Part shown: in pieces, positions 11,201 to 22,290 of the stretch
Layout of the letters: every line of letters starts with the position of its first letter
Numbering within the stretch: position 1 is the first letter of the stretch
Source of the DNA: Patagioenas fasciata
Taxonomy: Eukaryota; Chordata; Aves; Columbiformes; Columbidae
Assembly (NCBI RefSeq): GCF_037038585.1
Contig: NC_092522.1
Coordinates: forward strand, 125,284,661-125,348,660
DNA length: 64,000 nucleotides
Reading direction: 5' to 3'
The notes under the pieces: model-generated
What the model was told of the DNA's origin: nothing
What the model saw: the letters and a program-made list of their open reading frames with translations, nothing else
Database searches by the model: none
Program-made: the position numbers and the translations under genes

Positions 11201-14200
11201 AGCACAGAGGGGCTGGTGCTGGGCTGGGGGGGCAGCCAGCAGCCTCTCCTGCCCGAGTTCTGCCAGCACCCGCTCCTGCCCGAGTCCTGCTTCTCTGTCC
11301 ATGTCGGCCAGAGCTTTGCAGGAACACCTCACCGTAGTTTCTCCTCCTCGGCTGCTGCGGTGGCTGCCCCCCCATGTAGCTCCTTGAGGGTTGTCTCACC
11401 ATGACCAGTACAGCTCGTGTACTGGCTCCCTGTGCTGTTCCTGTCCCTCTCTGAGCTCAGTTTGTGTCCTGAATGTGGAGCGCATCCACCACAAGTCCCC
11501 CAGGCTGCTCCTTTCTGTGGGAGCAGTGCCCTGGACAGCCCTCTCGTTCCAGGGGACACCACACAGACAGCCCCGCTGGGATGGTCCTCGTGCCCCAGTG
11601 TGACCCAGCCTCTCAGTTCCAGGGCACGTAGCCAGATCTTGCCCATGCAGAGCTGCTGCTCCCGGTGCTGGCAGCACCTGGTGTGCGCAGGGGCTGCTGC
11701 GGTTTGTGGTTGGGGGAGGTTTGCCCCAGTTTCATGGGATGCTGCTGCTTTAGGATCTCGTACCTGGTACCAGACGTGGGGCTTTCCCGAGGATCGGGGC
11801 AGGGAAGCCAAGCACTTTCTGGTGTCCAGCCCATGCAGTGGGTTCTCCGGGAGGAGGTCAGGGGACACATCCTGCTCCGGGGGCTCCAGCGCGGCGGCTC
11901 TGTGCATGTGCCGTGCTGCTCTGACCGCTGCTTCCTGGTTGCAGGGCAGCTCTGGCCTCTGCCCACCAGGGGCAGCCACTGCCGAAGACGCTGAGCGTGC
12001 TGGAGAACACACCGCAGGTGCGAGGCATGCACACCATCATCAGGTGGGTCCCGGCCTCCCTCGGGGTTTCTTCCGTGCCCCTCACAGAGGGGCTGGTCTG
12101 TACAATCATACTACGAACCCCAGTGTTGGTTTCCCTCCTCTGCCTTTAGGGCTTCAGACGCAGGTGTTTCGTCGGAGCAGGACTGCTCTGGCCTACAGAT
12201 GCTTTTTTGGTGGCAAGACCTTGGCACATCTGCCTGGGGTGACTTTTGAGCCACAGGAGGGCTTTTCTTACCATGAGAGGAGCTGCTTAGCTCTCTCTGA
12301 GCTGGAGCACAGCCCAGGAGCTGGTGGCACGGGGTGAGGCGGCCTTGCTGTCCCCGTCCCGAGGCACTTGGCTTTACAGCCAGCTGGCAGAAGGGACCAA
12401 GGCTGCTGTGTCCAGGCTTTGCCACTCGCTTTGTCTTTTCATTCCCTGGCAGCGCTCCCTTTTTCCCTGGTGACAGCAGCGTTAGTGTAGGGTCAACTTT
12501 GGAGGAGATGTGACAACGTCCCTCCAGTATCTTCTTCCTTTAGTGCTTTGGCAGCAGCTTCTTCACGGCCTGAGCAGATTTCTTGAGCTCATCCGCTGTT
12601 GGTGCTCTGTGGTCAATGAAGGCAGATGCTGGAGGAACAGCCCTCTAGAGGCTGAACGTTGTTTGCTCACAAAGCAGTTTTACCTTATCGGGGTCACGCA
12701 GGGAGAGAAGAATGCGAGTCTTTGTGTGCAGCCTGCCCCGTCTGAGCCGTCCCGTTACCTGCGGCTGTTCCCGCTCCCTCGGCAGAGCCAGCACCGTGCC
12801 GCTGCCGTGCGCTGCCCTCGGGGAACGAGAGCTGGATCCATCATCCTCCTTGAAGTCTGCGTCCCATTGCCGGCCAGGAATAGCCTGTTGTGCTTTCGTC
12901 TTCATGCCACAAGCGTCTAATAACCTTAATCTGCTTAGACTTAGGAGTTTGTTCCAGGGCGGGAGGGGATGACCCCGGCAGGCTGTGCCGGAGCCGGCGG
13001 TGCCGCGGAGCTGGGTCGGTGTAAGGACGCGGGCGGCAGGGCTGGGGAGGGCGGACTTTGCCTCTTCCAGATGGTAAATGAAAAATACCACGTTTATGAG
13101 GGGGCGTTGACTTGGCCTGTCAGCCACCCCCTCAAATCCTGACGCAGCCCGGGAACGCGCGGGGACTGCGGCAGCGCTGTCGCCGGCGTCTCGGAGCTGA
13201 GCAGCTCTCCCGGCAGAAAGGTCCTGTGTTTGGTGACAGCGAGGCAGCCGGTATTGCTGGGGCCTGCACGTGATACTTGGCGGCACCCGTGACTTCGGTG
13301 CGGTGTGGAATTGTTAACGCTCCTCACGTGTGACCCTCTGGGCTTCCTCTGCTCCAGAAACGCTGCTCCCTGCCTTTGGGGATAAAACACATGCCCTTTG
13401 CCAAGCTTCCCGCAGCCCTGCGCATGAACTTGCTGTGTCCTGGCAAATCTGATCTCTCATCTTCATCCCTTGCGGAGGGGGCTGTGTTCCCCCGGCGCTG
13501 CCTTTCAGGTGCCCTGGCACACCAAACCTTGTGGCTGTGCCAGAGCCGTGAGCCAGCTTTTCCCCTCCGCATCCCTCTGTCCGTCCTGCGGGTCGCAGCT
13601 GCTGGCAGCCAGCAGCGTTTCCCTGCTGCTCAGCACCGGAGGCTCCTCCGTGCTCCAGCGTCTGTCTGCGATGGCCCTGCTGGAACGTGGCGCTGTGGCA
13701 GCAGATGAGCGTCTCGCCGAGTGTAGTCGTGGCAGATCCAGGCTTGGCATCTCGGGGAGAAGTGGTTTCCAGAGGGATTTTCTGTTATTGCGGAGAGGCG
13801 GAAGCTGAAAAATAGTCCTGCACTAGAGCGGCTGAATGATTTTATTCATGATGGGCAGGGTAATAAGGGTATGAATTGTATCTTCCACCTTACAAGATGC
13901 TTTGATATCAGGTATAGATCTCCGAAGTCAATGGCAGATGTGCCAGGGAGGGTCAGTGGGACATGGGGCAAAGGTTCTTCCCCAGAGGTGCTGGACACTG
14001 AACAGGCTCCCAGGGAGGGGTCACGGCCCAACCTGACAGTGTTCAAGAAGAGACTGGACAGCGTCCTCAGACACACGGGGTGACCTGTGGGGTGTCCTGT
14101 GCAGGGACAGACGTTGGACTCCATGATCCTGTGGGTCCCTCCAGCTCAGGACACTCTGTGATTCTGTCCCACACGTCAGGACCCTGCAGCACCCAAACAG

Positions 14201-17200
14201 CCCTTCCTGCCCCAGCAGCCCGGAGGCACTTTGGGCTCCCTTTGCTGCAGGGGACAGCGGTTCCTTTCCACCTCTGCCACCGGGTGCCACCCACTGGGGA
14301 AGGTCGTGGGCCATCCCCTGGGCCACCTGCCCCTCCTGGCAAGTCCGCTCTGGCTGAGCCCTTGGACTTTGTGCTCTGGCAGGACACGTTGTCCTGCGCT
14401 GCAGCGCGTGGCTGTCGGTGCCTCGGCGACGGGCAGAGCAGCGTGTTCACAGAGTCCCAGAGTGTCGGGGGTTGGAGGGCCCTGGAAAGCTCACCCAGTG
14501 CAATCCCCCCGGAGCAGGAACACCCAGCTGAGGTTCCACAGGAAGGGGTCCAGGCGGGTTTGAATGTCTGCAGAGAAGGAGACTCCACAACCTCCCTGGG
14601 CAGCCTGGGCCAGTGTTCAGCACCGCGGGGAGGGTCCTCAGCTGCTGCTGGGGGGTGAGGGCTGCCCTCCCGTGCAGCGCCCCCTCCCTTCGCATCGCTT
14701 GCTTGTCCCCTAGGTGAGAAGTTTATTGGCATCTTCACCCCTGCACAAAAAGGGAGGCACACTGGGGCTTTCACTGGGGCTTTGGTGCAGGGACCGAGGA
14801 TGTTCCTCCACCCCCAGGATGGCTACAGGGGAACCTGCCCCACAGCAGCACCGATGGGCCTGTCCCCCTGGGACAGGGGGTGAATGATGGCCTGACCATG
14901 GCAGAGCAGCCCCAGGACTGGTGGCCGCTGCACGGCTTGTCACCAGTGTCACTGCAAGAGGCCACTCATGATGCTGCACACCTGGAGCTCGGCCACGGCT
15001 TCCCCAAGCTGTGGAGGAGCATGGGGGAGAATTCCACCTGTGGGGGGATCCCACCCCTGGGGGAGCATGGGGTTGAATCCCACCTGTGGGCAAGCGTGGG
15101 GGTGAATTGCACCCACGGGGGAACTTGTGGGTGAATCCCACCCATGGGTGAATCCCACCCCTGGTGGAGCGTGGGGGTGAATCCCACCTGTGGGGGTGAA
15201 TCCCACCCCTGGCAGCATGTGGGTGAATCCCACCCCTGGTGGAGCGTGGGGGTGAATCCCACCCGTGGGGGTGAATCCCACCCCTGGCAGTGTATGGGTG
15301 AATCCCACCCGTGGGGGTGAATCCCACCCCTGCAGTGTGTGGGTGAATCCCACCCGTGGGGGTGAATCCCACCCCTGCAGTGTGGGGGTGAATCCCACCC
15401 GTGGGGGTGAATCCCACCCCTGGCAGCATGTGGGTGAATCCCACCCGTGGGGGTGAATCCCACCCCTGCAGTGTGTGGGTGAATCCCACCCCTGCAGTGT
15501 GTGGGTGAATCCCACCCGTGGGGGTGAATCCCACCCCTGGCAGTGTGTGGGTGAATCCCCCGTGGGTGAGTGTGCGTGCTGACAGCCCGCACTGAAGAGC
15601 TCATTGCCCGGGCACCTGGTTCTTCCAGACCAGAACTGATGTTCTGACTTCTCGGGGGGTTCCCCGCTGTCCCTGGGCTTGCTGGAACTGTCCCCGTTGG
15701 CCGTGTGTTCCGCTCACCGCAGGGTTCGCAGGCAGGAGCTGCCCAGCTCCGGCTGCACAAACATCTCGGGATAGCGTTGACTGTTTATCCTCCTCCCCAG
15801 CGCTGTTGGCGGGGCTGTCTGTCATCGTGGCGTGATGTGAGAAGTGGCAGATGATGTCCTAAAATACAGAGTAAAAATATTCGGTATCCTTCTGCCTCTT
15901 CTGGACTCCTGCCAGTCCCACCTCTTCCATCTGGCAACTGGCAAATGTCTGTAGGGTTCCTTTGTTCCTCACGTTCTCCAGAAGACACCGGGGGTATGTG
16001 CAGGCTGCACTGCTGCAGACACTGGCCCAGGCAAGGAAACAGGTTTCCGCCCCATCTGGTTAAGCACAGTCCTTCGGTGTCCGGCTGCCTCCTGGTTATC
16101 ACTTGGCCAGGTGGCCAGAAGCTTGTTCTTGATGGTTGTCCAGTAAAATGGCACTTGAATTACAATGTGCTGCTTACTCTTCTGCCAACGCAGCCACGGA
16201 CCGCGAGGGGTATAGCGAGACATTGGTGAATTCATTGGTGATAACACCAGGTATTTCAGGCTCTGCCTGGCTCCTGGCAGGAGTTTGTCTCTACCTCGGT
16301 GCATAAATGGAGAGGAGGTGGGAACATGTGAGATGTTTTCCATTATGGGTTGAGATGTTTTCCGTTATGGGTGTCAGGTCGCCCAGCTGCTCTTGACCAT
16401 GGTGCCATCCGGTCTCTTCCACCTTGCGGTGCCGCCAGAGCCGGCAGTCTGTCCCACCAGGGTCTGTCCTGCCGTGTCGGTGTCTGTCCGGCCATGCTGG
16501 GGTCTGTCCCGGGTGTGCTCGTGTTCCTCCCCGTGCTCCACCCATGCAAAACACTTGCTGCTCTCTCCCGAGCTGCCGTTGCCCCGAGAGCCGCTGGTGC
16601 TGCCCGACATTGTGCTGCTCCCCCCGTTGTGCTCCGGGCTCTTTCCGTGCGGTCAGCAGTTACATCCTAAACCTCCAGCCCTGCAAATCTCCGCGCGGGG
16701 GTTCAGCGGTGATCAGCGGTGGTGCTCAGCATGGGGACCGCGGCGCCTCCACGCTCACTTCTCTCTGCTCAGGGTCAGGCTGCGTGTCTGGATATTTTGC
16801 TCACCCCTCCATTTGCAGCTGGTTTATTCACTTGGCCGGCCTGCAGAGGCAGCTCTGAACTGTCCCTGTGTCCCCACGAGGATGGAGCAGACTCGCATGG
16901 CATCTTTTCACTATCCCATCCCAGTGACCCGCTGCAGGCTTCATGTCCGCTTTGCAGGGGAATCCAACACGTTTCTTGACCGTGTGCTCCTTTCTAGGCA
17001 ATGCCCCAGCTCTGTGTTGCACTGATGATCAATAATTGTTCGCACCGGCTGCTCTGTCCGTGCCGGCCGCTTTCTGGAGCGTGGGGGCTCTGCTCTCGTC
17101 TCACACGCGTCCTCCCTCAACAGGAACAAGGACACGACCAGGGACGAATTCATCTTCTACTCCAAGCGCCTGATGAGGCTGTTGATTGAACATGCCCTCT

Positions 17201-18335
17201 CCTTCCTGCCGCTGAAGGTGAGCGACCGCCCCTCGGGTACGGCCCCGTCCCCCCTGCTGGCCCCGGGACAGGCAGGGCCTGGTCCATCCGCCCCCCTTCA
17301 CCTCTCCTTTCTGCAGTCGGTCACTGTGGAGACGCCGCAGGGGACAATGTACGAAGGGAAGCGGTTCCACAGGCAGAGGGTGAGATGTCGTGCTGGGCCC
17401 TTTCTCCCCACAAACACATGGCTGCCCCATCACGGGCCGGTGGCTCCCAGGGTCTCTGCCTGTGCAGACGAGCTGCTCGGTGGGGCTTGTTCCCCCTCCC
17501 GCAGCACAAGGGCAAACACCGTGAGGCCTTGCCAGAGCCTGGGCAGCTCCCCAGAGAGGCAAACGTGTCCCCGTCCCTTCCCCAGATCACAGGCGTGTCC
17601 ATCCTGCGCGCAGGGGAGACCATGGAGCAGGCGCTCACGGCCGTGTGCAAGGACATCCGCCTGGGCAAGATCCTCATCCAGACCAACCTGGACACGGGGG
17701 AGCCCGAGGTCAGCGGCCCCTCCTGCCCCGGCACGGAGCTGCTGGCACCGCAGGGTGGTCCCTCAGCTCTCCTTCCCTCCGCAGCTCCACTACCTGCGCC
17801 TGCCCAAGGAGATCAGCGAGGACTACGTCATCCTCATGGACAGCACCGTGTCCACCGGGGCCGCGGCCATGATGGCCGTGCGCGTGCTGCTGGTGAGGGC
17901 GGGGGCTGCGGGCGCTGGGGTGGGGTGCGGGGCTCTGCCGGCGCCGGCCGGGCTCTCACGGCTCGGCGTCCTGCAGGACCACGACGTGCAGGAGGACAGG
18001 ATCTTCCTGCTGTCGCTGCTGATGGCGGAGATGGGGGTGCACTCCGTGGCCTACGCCTTTCCCCGCGTCCGCATCATCACCACCGCCGTGGACAAGAGGA
18101 TCAACGAGGAGTTCCACATCATCCCAGGCATCGGTGAGGGCGGATGAGGGCACCGTCTGGGCCTCCAGCCCCTCACCCTGGGGTGCCCCACGGCCTCGCG
18201 GGGAGGGAACTGCAGTGGGGCCGGCGCTGCCATCGCCTCACTCTGTCCCCTCATCCTACAGGTAACTTTGGGGACAGATACTTTGGCACTGATGGCCCTT
18301 CTGCCTGGTGTGAGAGCGACGGCATGGACTGCTGA
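8259..18335 (+). CDS. UCKL1-like uridine-cytidine kinase, probable paralogue
   Basis: A two-domain pyrimidine salvage protein: an N-terminal uridine/cytidine kinase that phosphorylates nucleosides, and a C-terminal UPRT-like domain. Fourteen coding exons: 8259-8508, 9022-9128, 9259-9429, 9977-10048, 10337-10526, 10635-10696, 11167-11183, 11945-12043, 17124-17217, 17317-17379, 17586-17708, 17785-17892, 17977-18133, 18262-18335. They sum to 1587 bp (528 aa; human UCKL1 is about 548). The Walker A motif GGSASGKTT is in exon 2, followed by [28 protein letters not shown] is in exon 3; [12 protein letters not shown] in exon 5; [11 protein letters not shown] and [14 protein letters not shown] in exons 11-12. 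Exon 7 is only 17 bp (REITVR). Intron 8 is 5.1 kb. The protein ends [17 protein letters not shown], unlike the acidic human tail. The neighbouring DNAJC5G suggests the duplicate of the chr20-type UCKL1/DNAJC5 pair; misplaced true UCKL1 is the alternative. Confidence 0.9.
8520..8885. repeat. minisatellite in UCKL1-like intron 1
   Basis: About 16 units of roughly 22 bp (GATGGAGCCGGGGCCGGGCA with variants) start immediately after the exon 1 donor. Confidence 0.9.
9724..9800. repeat. 20-bp tandem repeat in UCKL1-like intron 3
   Basis: Three perfect copies and one partial copy of GGGGTTCTGGAGCAAAGCTT. The lack of divergence points to recent expansion. Confidence 0.9.
13950..14165 (+). mobile_element. 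CR1 3'-end fragment
   Basis: The text from GTGCCAGGGAGGGTCAGTGG to the terminal CAGGACACTCTGTGATTCTG matches the 3' UTR layout of avian CR1, including its closing TGTGATTCTG motif. It is a short, 5'-truncated copy. Confidence 0.8.
14447..14617 (-). mobile_element. CR1 3'-end fragment, reverse orientation
   Basis: The reverse complement reads through CAGGCTGCCCAGGGAGGTTG and GGAACCTCAGCTGGGTGTTC. This is the same subfamily text as the larger + strand copies at 31.5 kb and 44.8 kb. Confidence 0.85.
14985..15575. repeat. GGGTGAATCCCACCC minisatellite
   Basis: At least 22 copies of the core GGTGAATCCCACCC, separated by alternating short spacers (CGTGG, CTGCAGTGTGT, CTGGCAGCATGT), giving irregular 18-24 bp periods. 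The core is self-complementary (GGGTG...CACCC). Confidence 0.95.
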
Positions 18336-19236
18336 GCTGGCTGGCCATGGAGCCACCGGCCGGGCTGGCCCTGGGGCCGGCCCCTGCCCCCAGGAGGGGC
18401 TCCCTGTGCCCACCCCCCGGCACGATCCTGCCCGCAGGACGAGCCCCTCGCTGCCACCCTCTGCCTCACAGGAACAGCCACCGGCGGGGCCCATCGTCCC
18501 CTGCGAGGAGGGATGGCAGCCCACCGGAGTGGGGGGTGTTCTCACCCCCGAGACCCCTCTCTGCACCCCGGCTGGCTGCAGGACGGGGGGTGGTCTCCCC
18601 AAGGCGTGTGCCCGAGGGGCCGGTCACCCTCGTCCCTGGGGAGGAGGGGACGGGGTGCGGTGCCCTCCACGCTTCCTCCGGCCCTTGGCTGGGGGGCCGG
18701 GCAGGCTCCCTTGCTGGGATCTGTATTTATTCGTATTTATTTTGAGCAGCTGCCCAGCTGGCTCTCCGCGGGGCAGCCCAGCTACTTGAAAAACATCAGG
18801 GATTGGGGATCTCCTCAAGGAACCACCTTGTCCCCACCGATCTCACACTCCATCCCCTCCCTGTCCCCACGGGGAGCCCGAGCGGGCTCCGGGCTGGCAC
18901 AGGGAGGGCAGGGGCTGCCTTGGCCCCCACCCCGTGCCCACAGGAGCGTTTGATATTCAAACGTTCTCCCGGTGCTGTCCCAGCTCTGCGGGGGCCATCC
19001 CCAGTGCCCAGCATCTCTGGGGGGGGTGAGGGGGCCGGGGCTGCCCCAAAACTGCTGCCCTTGTCGCTCAGGTTCTTTGAAGGGGCAGCAGCATCTTTGC
19101 CTCCCGCTCGGGGAACGGGAGCAGCAGCGGCTCCGGAGCGGGGTGGGGGTCCAGGGCCTGGCCCATGCCCCCCCTTGCCGGCTGCAGAGGATCCGCTGCC
19201 CCCTCCCCGCTGCCCCCGCTGCCTTGTTTTGTACCC

Positions 19237-19242
19237 AATAAA
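19237..19242 (+). terminator. UCKL1-like poly(A) signal (AATAAA)
   Basis: Canonical AATAAA 0.9 kb after the stop codon. Between them lies GC-rich 3' UTR without a second open gene. It sits 577 bp before the DNAJC5G start codon. Confidence 0.8.
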
Positions 19243-19309
19243 GGAGCAGCGCGACCCCTGGCTGCTGCCTCTGGGTGGGGACATGGATGGGCGGGGGACA
19301 CTGCACAGC

Positions 19310-19530
19310 TACGGGGGTGTCACTGTGTGTGGGGGGAGTGGCAAGGATGACACTTCAAACTGGGGGGGTGTGCTGGAGATGTCACCGTGCATGTGGGATG
19401 GGGGTGTCACCGTGCATGTGGGGGTGTGTGCTGGGGTGTCACTGCAGGGCTGTGTGCTGGGGGTGTCACTGTGTGTGGGGTTGTGTGATAAGGGTGTCAC
19501 CATGTGCATGTGGGAGTGGTAAGGGTGACG
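19310..19530. repeat. GGGTGTCAC-type minisatellite between UCKL1-like and DNAJC5G
   Basis: Imperfect units of GGGGGTGTCACCGTGCATGT recur about eight times in the short intergenic gap. Confidence 0.85.
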
Positions 19531-19819
19531 CTTCCTGCTGGGGGTGCCACCGTGTACCGGGTGTTCAGGGTGCGTGATTGGAGTGTCACCATGGGGGGGG
19601 CGGGGGGCGCCTGTCCCCGTGCGGGCTGTCCCCATGTGGGACTGTGACACGGCTGCCACCGCGTCCGGTGCGGCGGGGGGGCCGTTCGTGCCGGCGCGTG
19701 CGCAGAGCGGCGGGCAGGGCCTGGCCGGGGCGGTCGGTGCTGCGGGGCCGGGCCGGGGCGGTCGGTGCCGCGGGGCCGGGCCGGGGCGGTCGGTGCCGCC
19801 GTCCCGGGGCGCGGGCGCC

Positions 19820-21116
19820 ATGGCGGAGGCCGGGCGGCCGCAGCGGAAGCTGTCCCGGGTCGGGGAGAGCCTGTACCGCGTCCTGGGGCTGCAGAAGGGC
19901 AGCTCCCCCGAGGAGATCAAGAAGGCCTATCGGTGCGGAGGGGCGCGGAGCGGGGCGCGGGGGGCAGGCGGCGGGGACTGCCCGGGGGGCGGTGCGGGGT
20001 GGGCACGGGGCGGCCCGTCCCACGGCCCGTGTCCCGCAGGAAGCTGGCGCTCAAGTACCACCCGGACAAGAACCCCGATGACCCGGAGGCCGCCGAGCGC
20101 TTCAAGGAGATCAACAGCGCCCACGCCACGCTGAGCGACCAGGAGAAGCGCCGGCTCTACGACCAGTACGGCTCGCTGGGGCTCTACGTGGCCGAGCAGT
20201 TCGGGGACGATGCCGTCAAGCACTATTTCCTCCTATCCAAGTGGTGGTTCCGGGTAAGCTGGGCGCTGCCCGCGCGGCGCGGGGCGGTGCGGGGACTGCG
20301 GGACGGCTCGGGTGGCTCACCGGGGCCGTCCCGTCCCGTCCCGTCCCCGCAGGCCCTGGCTCTGTGCTGCGGTGCCCTCACCTGCTGCTGCTGCTGCTGC
20401 TGCTGCTGCTTCTGCTGCGGGGTGTGCGGCCCGCCCAAGGAGGACGAGTCCTACAAGTACGTCGACCCCAAGGACCTGGAGGCGCAGATGCGCGCGGAGG
20501 ACAGCGGTGAGTCGGGCTGAGGCCGCCTGGCTTTGTGGGGGGCTCCCCCCGTCTCGTCTTGCGTGGGGGTTGAAGCTCTGGCTTGGGGCTCAGACCTGAC
20601 TTAGCTGTACCTGTTGCTTAACAGCCAGCCCTCAGTGTTTCCCATCCCGAGTGGGGCTGGTGGAGGGAGCCACCACACAGACCATGGGGATACCTTCTTC
20701 TTCCTCATTTCCCTTGGACAGGGGCTCCCTGAAGCCCCTGCAAGAGTCTGTGACCGAGAGACACTTGGGCCCTTGCCCTCTGGGACATGGAGTGTGTGAC
20801 AGCAGCGTGTGCCAGGCTGGCTTCATTCCCTGGGTACTGGGCACACTGGTGCCTGTGGGGGCTGCCACTGGGTCCCTTTTGCAGGTTTCCGTGGGGTGGG
20901 CGACACTGCTGCATGGCTGTGTGCTGGTGAGAGGTTGGGAGAGGGGGAGCCTTCATGGGGTGTTGGGCCGTGCCAGATCCCTGCTCGCCGGCACCGTGGG
21001 ACGGGGCTGAGCCGCTCACCTGCAGCTCTTGTTTTCCAGATCCACCCATTGTGGCACAGCCCCCACCAGCCGGCCCGGAGCCCTTGCCGTCTGTCAGCGC
21101 CAGGACCGATGCCTGA
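19820..21116 (+). CDS. DNAJC5G: DNAJC5G, cysteine-string J-protein
   Basis: A membrane-anchored Hsp40 co-chaperone of the cysteine-string family; it would stimulate Hsc70 on vesicles. Four coding exons (19820-19932, 20040-20253, 20353-20506, 21040-21116) give 185 aa. The J domain holds [21 protein letters not shown], then KYHPDKNP with the essential HPD, then the linker [17 protein letters not shown]. The Cys string follows: LCCGALT, nine Cys in a row, F, CC, GVC; these are the palmitoylation targets. The tail contains DPPIVAQPP, like the DPPIV/DTPIV motif of DNAJC5. LQKG(A/S)SPE near the start, and the SLC30A3-TRIM54 neighbours, point to DNAJC5G rather than DNAJC5. A CTG.CAG repeat encodes the Cys run. 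Confidence 0.9.
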
Positions 21117-21730
21117 GGCTGACTGCAGTCCCTGCGGCTCCCTCAGGTCGCCGGGCAGGGATCCTCCGTTGGGACTGTCACTTTCCGGGACCCCCGTCGT
21201 GCCGCCTGTGTTGGCTCTCAAGCCTCAGGGTGGCTAGAATCTCAGGTTAATTTGGCCAGCATCGCTGCAGAGGCTGTTCTGCCCCTGCTCGAGCAGCTCC
21301 AGGGCAATGCCCTTGTCTCCCAGCACTGGTGGTGGGGGCGGCCCGAACCCCCCACTGCTGCGCCCCGTCCCCAGTGCCTGGCCCGCCGCGGTGCCCCTGT
21401 GTGGCACCGGCAGCCGGCCCGAGCGGGGACCTCTCCGGGCCAAGCTCTGCATCTCCCAAGAGGGAGCTGAGCGTTTCCAAGACCGTTAGCACTGTAACCT
21501 CCGGGGCTGGGCTGAGCCCGCTGCCCGCCCTCGCGGGGATCCTCCTGATGGGTGCTGGGTGCCAAACACTGCTTTTGGGATGGGGGTGACATCTGCTATG
21601 CCCCATCCCTCTCTGCCCTGCCATGGCCCCGGGGCACTGGCTGCACCCACGCTCACTGCTGGCAGGTTCCCTGCAGGGCTGGGCCCAGGACAGGCGCTTT
21701 CCTTGGGTTTGTACAGGTTTTATGGGCACC

Positions 21731-21736
21731 ATTAAA
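21731..21736 (+). terminator. DNAJC5G: DNAJC5G poly(A) signal (ATTAAA)
   Basis: ATTAAA, the commonest variant signal, 615 bp after the stop, followed by GTGTGGTCTCTGTCT. Confidence 0.65.
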
Positions 21737-21895
21737 GGATGAGAGGAGGGGAACGCGTTTCAGTGTGGTCTCTGTCTCAGCAGGGGCTGCCCGAATGCTC
21801 CGCAGCGGGACAGGCCTGTGCCTGGTGCTGCCTGCGCTGGGGGGCTGTGGGTCCCATGGGGGTGGTGGGATGGGTGGAATGTGGAGTAGAGGATT

Positions 21896-22290
21896 GTAGA
21901 ATCATTTGGGTTGGAAGAGACCCTCAGGATCATCCTGTCCAGCCATAACGCGACCAACTCTAGAACCAAACCATGTCCCTGAGAACCTCGTCTAAATGCC
22001 TTTTAAACACCCCCAGGGATGGTGACTCCAGCACTGCCCTGGGCAGCCTGTTCCAATGCCCCACAGCCCTTTGGGGAAGAAATTGTTCCCCACATCCAAC
22101 CTCAACCTCCCCTGGTGCAACTTGAGGCTGTGTCCTCTGCTCCTGGCGCTTGTTCCTGGGGAGCAGAGCCCGACCCCCCTGGCTCCAAGCTCCTTTCAGG
22201 CAGTTCAGAGATCAGAAGGTCTCCCCTCAGCTCCTGTTCTCCAGCTGAACCCCAGGTCCCTAAGCCACTCCTCATAAGACCTGTGCTGCA
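21896..22290 (-). mobile_element. CR1 3'-end fragment, reverse orientation
   Basis: It starts TAGAATCATTTGGGTTGGAA and continues through AGGGATGGTGACTCCAGCAC, CTCCCCTGGTGCAACTTGAG and AAGGTCTCCCCTCAGCTCCT. This is the standard reverse-complement text of an avian CR1 3' end. About 400 bp, 5' truncated. Confidence 0.92.

Larger units (their letters stand above)
12044..17123 (+). other. long intron 8 of the UCKL1-like gene
   Basis: A 5.1-kb intron between the GMHTIIR and NKDTTRDEF exons. Besides two CR1 fragments and one minisatellite, described separately, I see no coding exon or RNA gene in it. The stretches 12100-13900 and 15600-17100 look like ordinary unique intronic DNA, less GC-rich than the surroundings. 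Confidence 0.7.

Noticed and set aside
14985-15575. CRISPR-like array of repeats and short spacers
   Set aside because: Repeat cores and spacers are both repetitive, spacers are only a few bases and recur, and the context is a vertebrate intron.
14710-15760. Open frames with GGIHPH or GWDSP repeats
   Set aside because: Translation of the GGGTGAATCCCACCC minisatellite inside an intron.
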